Below are positions 1 through 5,440 of a stretch of DNA of 9,173 nt, piece by piece. A program made the position numbers and the translations under genes. The DNA is from Dysgonamonadaceae bacterium (GTDB lineage Bacteria > Bacteroidota > Bacteroidia > Bacteroidales > Azobacteroidaceae). How positions within the stretch are numbered: position 1 is the first letter of the stretch; the number at the start of each line of letters is the position of its first letter. The stretch spans positions 1 through 9,173 of the forward strand of contig JAITCT010000321.1 in NCBI GenBank assembly GCA_031282925.1, read 5' to 3'. The notes beneath the pieces are model-generated. The model was not told the DNA's origin. It saw nothing but the letters and a program-made list of their open reading frames with translations, and made no database searches.

Positions 1-812
1 ATATTGCTTTTCACTTTCAAAACCCACCGGACAAACTGCGCGTTGGAGGCAAGCATGGCGATGCGCCAGCCCGGCATGTTTTGCGATTTGCTCAAAGAGT
101 TCATTTCAATACAAATGTCTTTAGCTCCGTCAATTGACAATATACTCTCCGGACGGTCGTTCAAAATAAAACCGTAAGGATTGTCATTGCAGATGATTAT
201 TTTGTGTTTATGCCCGAAATCAACCAACTTTCGATAAAGTTCGGGCGTAGCCGGAGCGCCGGTCGGCATGTGAGGATAATTGACCCACATAAGTTTAACA
301 TTCGACAAATCAAGTTGTTCCAAAGCGTTAAAATCCGGTTGCCAGTCATTTTCTTCTTTCAAATCGTAGGGAATGATTTGGGCTTCGACCAGATTACCGA
401 CCGAAGTGTAGGTCGGATATCCGGGATTGGGCGTTAAAACGCCGTCGCCGGGATTGAGGAAAGCCATGGAAACATGCAAAATACCTTCCTTCGAGCCGAT
501 AAGCGGTTGTATTTCCGTGTCGGGATTCAAATCCGCATGATACCATTGCCTGTACCAGTCGGCAAAGGCTTTACGCAATTCGGGAATGCCCGCATAAGGC
601 TGGTAGCCGTGTGAATCGGCTTTCCGCGCCGATTCGCACAAAGTTTCAATGGCTTCTTCCGAAGGCGGCAAATCCGGACTGCCTACGCCTAAACTGATTA
701 TGTCCTGTCCTTTCTCATTCATCTCCGCAATTTCTTTCAGCTTTTTGGAGAAATAGTATTCGCTGACCGAATGTAATCGACGGGCGGGTTCTATTGTTTT
801 TGTCGTATTCAT
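1..812 (-). CDS. PLP-dependent class I/II aminotransferase (N-terminal 270 residues; runs off window)
   Basis: A continuous reading frame starts at an ATG at 812-810 (MNTTKTIEPARRLHSVSEYY...) and stays open to the window edge, so the C-terminal part is missing. It is a fold-type I pyridoxal-phosphate aminotransferase resembling LL-diaminopimelate and aspartate/aromatic aminotransferases. Visible landmarks are SLGVGSPDLPP near residue 40 (substrate-binding N-terminal segment), GYQPYAG, NYPHMPTGAPA, NDNPYGF with Asp210 (expected to contact the pyridine nitrogen) and Tyr213, and SLSKSQNMPGWR with Lys242 as the Schiff-base lysine. It lies 108 bases downstream of pheA on the same strand. In Bacteroidetes an aminotransferase of this kind commonly follows pheA, and it probably transaminates phenylpyruvate and/or 4-hydroxyphenylpyruvate to Phe and Tyr. 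That substrate is inferred from context, since the fold does not set it. It is expected to share the pheA attenuator. Confidence 0.9.
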   Translation of the reverse strand, partial: MNTTKTIEPARRLHSVSEYYFSKKLKEIAEMNEKGQDIISLGVGSPDLPPSEEAIETLCESARKADSHGYQPYAGIPELRKAFADWYRQWYHADLNPDTEIQPLIGSKEGILHVSMAFLNPGDGVLTPNPGYPTYTSVGNLVEAQIIPYDLKEENDWQPDFNALEQLDLSNVKLMWVNYPHMPTGAPATPELYRKLVDFGHKHKIIICNDNPYGFILNDRPESILSIDGAKDICIEMNSLSKSQNMPGWRIAMLASNAQFVRWVLKVKSN

Positions 813-866
813 ATTTGTATTTATTGAGTTTAAGCATTTAAAAATTAAATTCAGGCGGCTTCACTG

Positions 867-898
867 TCATATAATGAGCAATCCGGATTATTATATGA
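867..898. repeat. AT-rich inverted repeat between pheA and the aminotransferase
   Basis: The 9-base arms TCATATAAT (867-875) and ATTATATGA (890-898) are perfect reverse complements. The 14-base spacer itself contains the palindrome AATCCGGATT (880-889). No T-tract follows on either strand, so it does not look like an intrinsic terminator. In the pheA transcript it would form an intercistronic hairpin and could affect mRNA processing or stability, or it could be a protein-binding site. The structure is read directly; its function is unknown. Confidence 0.5.
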
Positions 899-920
899 TT
901 TATTCATGGGCAGAGCCAAA

Positions 921-1766
921 TTAACCTTTAATTTCTTTATATTCTCCCAAAATCTTAAAATCTCTCATCAGCGGACGGGCAGCATCCAATCCCTGCTTGT
1001 AGTTCAGAATATCCGCGAAAGTCAAATCAATATAAAACAGATATTCCCATTCGCGGCCTAAAATCGGCAAAGACTGTATTTTCGTCAAATTCAAGTTGTA
1101 GAAATAAAAAACAGTCAATATTTTAGACAAACTTCCTTCCGTGTGCGGAAGGGTGAAAACAAGCGATGATTTGTTGATTTCACCGTTTTTGACCAAATCA
1201 TCGGCAACCCAGCGGTTTGAGATGACTAAGAAACGGGTGAAATTCCGTTTATTCGTTTCTATGCCTTCTGCCAGGACTTGCAAACCGTAGAGTTCGGCAG
1301 CATATTTGCTGCATATTGCCGCATGTCCTTTCAGTTTATTTTCGGCAATCATTTTCGCGCTTAATGCCGTATCTTCCCCTTCCACGATTTTTACCCTGGG
1401 GAGCGTATTCAAATAATCGGCGCATTGCATCAAAGCAATCGGATGAGAATTTACTTCGTTAACCGTTTCTACGGATTCGCCCGGCAAGGCGGCAAAACTG
1501 TGGCTGATGTGGATTTTCTGTTCGCCGACAACGACGAGATCGCTTTCCCGGATAAGCTCGTGATTTTGCAACAAACTTCCCGCTATTGTGTTCTCTATCG
1601 CTATGATGCCGATGATATTCGGATCTTTTTTCACGGCTGAAATCACATCTTTGAACTGATTACAGGGGAGAATACCGATATTCTCCTCCCCTTTTTCTTT
1701 GAAAAACCTGCGCGCGGCCATCTCGTGATAGGCGCCTTCGATTCCCTGAATAGCAACTGTTTTCAT
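921..1766 (-). CDS. pheA: Prephenate dehydratase (monofunctional, PDT + ACT domains)
   Basis: Converts prephenate to phenylpyruvate, the committed step of phenylalanine synthesis, in the cytoplasm. The 281-residue length matches monofunctional prephenate dehydratases; the N-terminal chorismate mutase domain of the enterobacterial enzyme is absent. The catalytic PDT domain spans about residues 3-183, with the N-terminal QGIEGAYHE segment, the IENT motif (57-60, counterpart of the usual P-I-E-N-S), SHP at 107-109 and the key NFTRFLVI motif (176-182) with Thr177. An ACT domain follows from about 200 to 275, with TEGSLSKIL (209-217, the GALV-type region) and LTKIQSLP (227-234) where the classical feedback motif reads ESRP; allosteric control by Phe is therefore likely but the motif is diverged. 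The ATG at 1766 is preceded by an AT-rich stretch and no Shine-Dalgarno sequence. Expression appears governed by the Phe/Tyr attenuator ending at 1918. Confidence 0.96.
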   Translation of the reverse strand: MKTVAIQGIEGAYHEMAARRFFKEKGEENIGILPCNQFKDVISAVKKDPNIIGIIAIENTIAGSLLQNHELIRESDLVVVGEQKIHISHSFAALPGESVETVNEVNSHPIALMQCADYLNTLPRVKIVEGEDTALSAKMIAENKLKGHAAICSKYAAELYGLQVLAEGIETNKRNFTRFLVISNRWVADDLVKNGEINKSSLVFTLPHTEGSLSKILTVFYFYNLNLTKIQSLPILGREWEYLFYIDLTFADILNYKQGLDAARPLMRDFKILGEYKEIKG

Positions 1767-1782
1767 TGTTTTATATTTTTAT

Positions 1783-1842
1783 TGCCACTAATTCACTAAT
1801 TTTACACTAATTTTATTCGTGTTAATTCGTGCATCCGTGGCA
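1783..1842. repeat. Short repeat with inverted ends, long copy (60 bases)
   Basis: It begins TGCCACTAATTCACTAA and ends GCATCCGTGGCA, so the ends TGCCAC and GTGGCA are reverse complements. Bases 1783-1804 and 1826-1842 recur exactly in the second copy at 1858-1896; the intervening 21 bases (1805-1825) are present only here and look like an internal duplication of the CACTAATTTTA and TTCGTG units. It lies in the untranslated leader of pheA, downstream of the attenuator. CACGGAT/CACTAAT-rich intergenic repeats of this style are, as I recall, scattered in many Bacteroidetes genomes; whether this one is dispersed cannot be seen here. Confidence 0.75.
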
Positions 1843-1857
1843 TTAACTAATCTTTTT

Positions 1858-1896
1858 TGCCACTAATTCACTAATTTTATTCGTGCATCCGTGGCA
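1858..1896. repeat. Short repeat with inverted ends, short copy (39 bases)
   Basis: A direct repeat of 1783-1842 lacking the 21-base internal segment, with the same TGCCAC start and GTGGCA end. The two copies are separated by 15 bases. In the pheA mRNA each copy could close on itself through the 6-base ends, or the two could pair across each other. The simplest explanation for the length difference is slippage at the internal sub-repeats. Confidence 0.75.
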
Positions 1897-1917
1897 TCAA
1901 TTAAAAACCAATCATTC

Positions 1918-1951
1918 AAAAAAAAATCCCGCCGGCTTCGACAGGATTTTT
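1918..1951 (-). terminator. Intrinsic terminator of the pheA attenuator
   Basis: Transcribed leftward, the RNA forms a 13-pair stem: AAAAAUCCUGUCG (1951-1939) pairs with CGGCGGGAUUUUU (1934-1922) around a four-base AAGC loop, with two U-G wobbles, followed by further U residues to 1918. The wobbles become C/A mismatches on the opposite strand, so the structure is clearly directional for the minus strand. It lies 151 bases ahead of the pheA start, downstream of a Phe/Tyr-rich leader ORF, and its 5' arm can alternatively pair with 1984-1994. It may also end transcripts coming through from the glycosyltransferase gene. Confidence 0.9.
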
Positions 1952-1994
1952 ATATACTTTATATATTTTTGTTTTTATCATACAAAACCCCGTC
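1940..1994 (-). promoter_or_regulatory. Antiterminator of the pheA attenuator (alternative fold)
   Basis: The bases immediately after the leader stop codon, GACGGGGUUUU (1994-1984), pair without interruption with AAAAUCCUGUC (1950-1940), giving 11 consecutive pairs with two G-U wobbles and a 33-base AU-rich loop. The right-hand segment is the 5' arm of the terminator at 1918-1951, so the two folds exclude each other. A ribosome finishing the leader peptide at the stop codon (1997-1995) should cover most of the 1984-1994 segment and let the terminator form. A ribosome held on the Phe/Tyr codons upstream should leave it free, allowing read-through into pheA. The complementarity is read directly; the mechanism follows by analogy with classical amino-acid attenuators. 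Confidence 0.85.
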
Positions 1995-2051
1995 TTACTC
2001 TCTGCTAAAGTAAAAGTAATAAAAGGAATATGTAAAATAAAAATGATTCAT
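1995..2051 (-). CDS. Phe/Tyr-rich leader peptide of the pheA attenuator (18 residues)
   Basis: ATG at 2051-2049, stop TAA at 1997-1995. The peptide is MNHFYFTYSFYYFYFSRE: five Phe (residues 4, 6, 10, 13, 15) and five Tyr (5, 8, 11, 12, 14), including six aromatics in a row at 10-15. This is the hallmark of an amino-acid-sensing leader peptide, comparable in role to PheL of enterobacteria, which senses Phe alone. It sits about 20 bases downstream of the predicted transcription start, directly before an antiterminator/terminator pair, and ahead of prephenate dehydratase. No Shine-Dalgarno sequence is visible, as is usual for Bacteroidetes. The product probably has no function apart from being translated. 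Part of the aromatic content comes from AT-rich sequence, but position, stop codon and downstream folds together argue strongly against chance. Confidence 0.88.
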   Translation of the reverse strand: MNHFYFTYSFYYFYFSRE

Positions 2052-2077
2052 TGCTTGTTTTGTTACAAATTCGGGTG

Positions 2078-2107
2078 CAAATGTAGTATTTTTTTTTAAC
2101 ATACAAT
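2078..2107 (-). promoter_or_regulatory. Predicted Bacteroidetes-type promoter for the leader-pheA operon
   Basis: On the minus strand TACATTTG (2085-2078) fits the Bacteroidetes -7 consensus TAnnTTTG exactly. ATTG (2107-2104), a one-mismatch version of the -33 TTTG element, lies 18 bases upstream, slightly shorter than the usual spacing of about 19-21. A start site around 2070-2073 would give a short untranslated stretch before the leader ATG at 2051. It lies in the A-tract-rich spacer after the glycosyltransferase gene. Confidence 0.65.
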
Positions 2108-2177
2108 CAGGCAATTATTGTTTTTAACGTTTTTTGGGGTTTTTATTTTGGGGATAGATACAGTTGGTATTGTTAAA
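2108..2177. other. Spacer between glycosyltransferase and pheA promoter
   Basis: Seventy AT-rich bases holding no gene that I can support. No convincing intrinsic terminator for the upstream topA-mtaB-acyltransferase-glycosyltransferase transcript is visible here, so that transcript may run on into the attenuator region. Confidence 0.5.
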
Positions 2178-3203
2178 TCAGTATTGCAGCGACCTGTAAT
2201 CCCTGTTTCTTTTGATGTAATACTCCCATAACAGGCTGATTTTAAAAATTCCTGCCGGTAAATCAACTTTTGATTTTTCCAGATTTTCCCTGCGGACGGC
2301 TTTGTAATTCTTTTTTTGTTTGGCAAAATCCCAATGCGCTTTTACCACGGAAAACGCATTGGCGGGATAACCGCTCACCAGAAATTGCAGCGCCGCCAAA
2401 CTGTCGGTCAAAATCCGGCATTGCATTACCCCGGAATAATATTTATCCGGCAGGTTTTTGTAAAGCATTAAAAGATTGTTGCGGAAATTCAGGAAAGTTT
2501 TGCGCGGATGCTCCATTTTCAGTGTAGCGCCGCCTACATGGTAAACCGCCGATTGCGGAAGGCAAATGATTTTCTTTCCTCTCGCCCGCAACCGCCAGCA
2601 TAAATCGATTTCTTCCTGATGCGCAAAGAAATGAGCGTCTAATCCCCCGGCTTCCAGATAATCTTCCCGCCTGATAAACAGGCAGGCGCCGCTTGCCCAG
2701 AGGACTTCCGTTTCCCTGTCATATTGTCCCGAATCCTTCTCAATCGTGTTGAAAATTCGTCCCCGGCAAAAAGGATAGCCGTAAATATCCAGGAAACCAC
2801 CGCAGGCTCCGGCGTATTCAAAAGACGATCTGTCACCGTAAGACAAAATTTTAGGCTGTAAGGCCGTTACTTCCGGATGATTTTCCAGATAATCAATTGC
2901 CGTTGTCAGCCAGTTTTCGGTTACTTCCACATCGGAATTGAGCAAAACAACATACTCATCATTCAATTGCGCCAAAGCCTTGTTATAACCTTCCGCAAAA
3001 CCGTAATTTTTGTCCATCCGGATAATCCGGACGGAAGGATATGACTGTTCGAGAAAAGGTAAGGAATCGTCGGTCGAACCGTTGTCGGCCACGATAATAT
3101 CCGCTTCCTCTCCGGGCGTATTTTTTATCAGTGCGGGAAGAAACTGTTCCAGCAGTTTCCGTCCGTTCCAGTTGAGTATGATTACCGCTGTTTTCCTGTT
3201 CAT
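2178..3203 (-). CDS. Family 2 glycosyltransferase (GT-A fold)
   Basis: Predicted to transfer a sugar from a nucleotide-sugar donor to a cell-envelope glycan acceptor. The 341-residue protein opens with VIILNWNG (7-14), the first strand of the GT-A nucleotide-binding fold. Next come DNGSTD at 40-45 (donor binding), KNYGFAEGYN at 65-74, and NSDVEV at 89-94, where the usual D-x-D metal-binding motif reads D-V-E. ASGACLFIRRE (170-180) and HQEEIDLCWRLRARG (195-209) carry the acidic catalytic/acceptor region typical of rhamnosyltransferase-like members. No signal peptide or convincing membrane segment is visible, so it probably works at the cytoplasmic face of the membrane. Its ATG overlaps the acyltransferase stop codon by four bases. 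Donor and acceptor cannot be told from sequence; lipid A, O-antigen or capsule glycans are possible. Confidence 0.92.
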   Translation of the reverse strand: MNRKTAVIILNWNGRKLLEQFLPALIKNTPGEEADIIVADNGSTDDSLPFLEQSYPSVRIIRMDKNYGFAEGYNKALAQLNDEYVVLLNSDVEVTENWLTTAIDYLENHPEVTALQPKILSYGDRSSFEYAGACGGFLDIYGYPFCRGRIFNTIEKDSGQYDRETEVLWASGACLFIRREDYLEAGGLDAHFFAHQEEIDLCWRLRARGKKIICLPQSAVYHVGGATLKMEHPRKTFLNFRNNLLMLYKNLPDKYYSGVMQCRILTDSLAALQFLVSGYPANAFSVVKAHWDFAKQKKNYKAVRRENLEKSKVDLPAGIFKISLLWEYYIKRNRDYRSLQY

Positions 3204-4090
3204 AAGCCGGGGTTTTTATATTTCCACCGGTTGTGAGTCCACAAATAGTTTGCGGGATCGCGCAAAATAGTTTTTTCCAGTAGTTCCATGTATTTTTTTG
3301 TAATTTCAAATTCCTGATTTTCAGCCGGATTCTCGGAAATCAATTTGACTTTCCCTTCATAAAAACTTCTTTTTGGTTTTTTAATATCTAAATAACAAAC
3401 GGCAGCGCCGGTGTGCCGGGCAATTTTTTCCGTTCCTGTCAGCACCGGCGTATCCTGATTGAGAAAACGAACCCGGATATGCGGATTGTTCGGCGAAGGT
3501 TTCTGGTCGGATATGAATCCCAAAAACCAGTTTTTCCCTGCTTTCCGCATTTTCACAATTTCTTTGTACACATCGTTTTTGCTGAATCCGACCGAATGAA
3601 ATGTTTGCCGGATACGCAGGAAAAGCCGGTCGAAAACTTTATTCCGCAACGGGCGATATACTTGTCCGACAACCGGATTTTCATCGAATTTAATCCACAA
3701 AGTAATAGACGTTACCCACTCCCAGTTTCCGAAATGCCCCAATAATAAAATCACCGGTTTGCCCTGTTTCAGGAAATACCGGATAAGGTCTTCGTTTTTG
3801 AAAACAAAATGCCTTTTCATGCGGGAGGCAGGCATATTCAGCAGTTTGACGGTTTCAAAGAAACAGTCGCAAAAATGACGGTAAAAAGATTTTTCAATGG
3901 CGCGGATTTCTTTCCGGGATTTATCGGGAAACGAATTAACCAGGTTTTTACGGGCTGTTTTTTTCCGGTAACCAACGATGTAATAAATAACAAAATAAGC
4001 CGTATCGGAAAAAAAATACAGCAGGCGCAAAGGTAAAAGCGCCAATAAGAAACACAATGCGTAAGTAATGTAATATAAAAAACGGCTCAT
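3200..4090 (-). CDS. LpxL/HtrB-type lysophospholipid/lipid A acyltransferase
   Basis: A 296-residue member of the LPLAT superfamily that adds an acyl chain, most likely to a lipid A precursor, at the inner face of the cytoplasmic membrane. A hydrophobic N-terminal segment (about residues 6-40) would anchor it in the membrane. The catalytic H-x4-E motif is seen as HFGNWE (His119, Glu124). GQVYRPLRNKVFDRL (142-156), FISDQKP (192-198), TGTEKIAR (218-225) and the C-terminal YLWTHNRWK (282-290) all match the family pattern. It starts inside the mtaB stop codon (ATGA at 4090-4087) and its own stop overlaps the glycosyltransferase ATG in the same way, which suggests translational coupling. Pairing with a glycosyltransferase supports a role in lipopolysaccharide or another envelope lipid. 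Acceptor and acyl-chain preference are unknown; an ornithine-lipid or phospholipid acyltransferase remains possible. Confidence 0.92.
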   Translation of the reverse strand: MSRFLYYITYALCFLLALLPLRLLYFFSDTAYFVIYYIVGYRKKTARKNLVNSFPDKSRKEIRAIEKSFYRHFCDCFFETVKLLNMPASRMKRHFVFKNEDLIRYFLKQGKPVILLLGHFGNWEWVTSITLWIKFDENPVVGQVYRPLRNKVFDRLFLRIRQTFHSVGFSKNDVYKEIVKMRKAGKNWFLGFISDQKPSPNNPHIRVRFLNQDTPVLTGTEKIARHTGAAVCYLDIKKPKRSFYEGKVKLISENPAENQEFEITKKYMELLEKTILRDPANYLWTHNRWKYKNPGL

Positions 4091-5376
4091 ATTGACATTA
4101 TTACCCCGTTTTCATTAAAACTGCCCAAAGTTACGGGAATCAATTGATTTATCCAGGAAATCCGGTAATCGGTTTCCACCTTGATATAATTTTCCGTAAA
4201 ACCATACATTTTATTTCCCTTTTTTGTATGTTCAAACAGCGCCTGATGGCTTGTCCCAAGCTGCGAGCGGTAAAATTCCCTGATTTTCCGTCCGGAAATT
4301 TCCATTAACTGCCTGCTTCGTTCCTGCCTGATTTGCGAATCAACCCGGTAATCAATATTCAAAGCCGCCGTTCCCTGCCGCTCGGAATAATTGAAAACAT
4401 GCAACTGGGAAACCGGCAAAGAGCGGATAAACTGTTTGGACACTTCAAAATATTCGTCCGTCTCGCCCCTCGTCCCGACGATTACGTCCACGCCGATAAA
4501 AGCATCCGGTAATAATTTTTTGATTTTATGAATTTTAGAAGCAAACAAATGCGTGTCGTATTTTCTCCGCATCAGTTTCAAAACTTCATCGGAGCCGGAT
4601 TGCAGCGGGATATGGAAATGCGGGGCAAACCGCCGGGACCGGGCGGTAAATTCCAAAATCTCATCCGTTAGCAAATCAGGTTCAATGGAAGAAATCCTGA
4701 ATCGTTCCACAGCCTCGACCCTGTCTAATGCTTTTACCAAATCGAAGAAAGTTTCCCCTGTTGATTTTCCGAAATCGCCGATGTTCACGCCGGTCAGAAC
4801 AATTTCCTTTCCGCCGTCTTCCCCCGCTTTTTCGGCCATGTTTACCAAATCGGCTATTCGACCGTTGCGGCTGCGTCCGCGGGCAAACGGAATGGTACAA
4901 TAGGAACAGCGGTAATCGCAACCGTCCTGAACTTTTAGAAAATACCGCGTGCGGTCGCCTTTTGAGCATGACGGCATAAATGTCCGCACATCTTTAACGG
5001 GAGAAACGGCTATCCTGTCATGATTGAAATATTCCAAAACATTCCCCTTTTCTTTTGTTCCCAGAACCAAATCAACCCCTTCTATCCTTCCAGCTTCTTC
5101 CGGCTTCAACTGTGCATAACACCCTACTGCAACCACATAAGAGCCGGGATGCTGTTTACTGATTTTCCGAATGGCCTGGCGGCATTTTTTATCTGCCGAT
5201 TCAGTAACGGAGCAAGTGTTAATAATGCAAATATCCGCTTTTTCGCCGGGTAAGGCTTTGCGGACGCCCTGTTCGGCCAATTGCCTGCCGATGGCGGAAG
5301 TTTCGGCAAAATTGAGTTTACAGCCTAAAGTGTAATAGGCTGCTTTTTTATTTTCAAAAATGTTTTTGTCGATCAT
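4087..5376 (-). CDS. mtaB: tRNA t6A37 methylthiotransferase (MtaB type)
   Basis: A radical-SAM enzyme that adds a methylthio group at C2 of N6-threonylcarbamoyladenosine-37, giving ms2t6A in tRNAs reading ANN codons. The N-terminal methylthiotransferase domain (about residues 11-125) carries the three cysteines expected to hold the auxiliary 4Fe-4S cluster: Cys19 (TLGCKLN), Cys55 (NTCSVT) and Cys86 (VGCYAQ). The radical-SAM core holds CDYRCSYC, with Cys153, Cys157 and Cys160 binding the second cluster. A TRAM-like RNA-binding domain occupies about 375-427. The NTCSVT motif and the 429-residue length favour MtaB over MiaB or RimO. It starts 64 bases after topA and overlaps the acyltransferase start by four bases. 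The ATG at 5376 has no Shine-Dalgarno sequence; no strong separate promoter is evident in the 64-base gap, so co-transcription with topA is likely. Confidence 0.95.
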   Translation of the reverse strand: MIDKNIFENKKAAYYTLGCKLNFAETSAIGRQLAEQGVRKALPGEKADICIINTCSVTESADKKCRQAIRKISKQHPGSYVVAVGCYAQLKPEEAGRIEGVDLVLGTKEKGNVLEYFNHDRIAVSPVKDVRTFMPSCSKGDRTRYFLKVQDGCDYRCSYCTIPFARGRSRNGRIADLVNMAEKAGEDGGKEIVLTGVNIGDFGKSTGETFFDLVKALDRVEAVERFRISSIEPDLLTDEILEFTARSRRFAPHFHIPLQSGSDEVLKLMRRKYDTHLFASKIHKIKKLLPDAFIGVDVIVGTRGETDEYFEVSKQFIRSLPVSQLHVFNYSERQGTAALNIDYRVDSQIRQERSRQLMEISGRKIREFYRSQLGTSHQALFEHTKKGNKMYGFTENYIKVETDYRISWINQLIPVTLGSFNENGVIMSI

Positions 5377-5440
5377 TTATTGTTGAATAAAGACCTTGCA
5401 AAGGCGGAATTTTATTTTGAACGGCGAAGGCAATTTGCGC

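Noticed and set aside
204..437. A 77-codon plus-strand ORF
   Set aside because: It is the antisense shadow of the aminotransferase reading frame, whose conserved NYPHMPTG motif is encoded opposite it.
851..907. An 18-codon ORF (MNKSYNNPDCSLYDSEAA) between pheA and the aminotransferase
   Set aside because: It has no amino-acid bias, no terminator after it and no promoter signal that I can support. It resembles the leader ORF only in length and overlaps the inverted repeat, so chance is the simpler reading.
1783..1896. CRISPR-like array
   Set aside because: There are only two unequal copies separated by 15 bases, with no third unit and no cas genes in the window.
1918..1951. Use of the same hairpin as a plus-strand terminator
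   Set aside because: On the plus strand the wobble pairs become C/A mismatches, and no plus-strand gene ends near it.
1918..2077. A stand-alone small RNA of about 150 bases
   Set aside because: Promoter and terminator alone would allow this, but the Phe/Tyr-rich ORF, the mutually exclusive helices and the position ahead of pheA are better explained by an attenuator. The short terminated transcript would be its normal by-product.
2096..2326. A 76-codon minus-strand ORF overlapping the 3' end of the glycosyltransferase
   Set aside because: It lies in another frame across the real glycosyltransferase C-terminus and runs into the spacer; its composition is low-complexity and it has no recognisable family.
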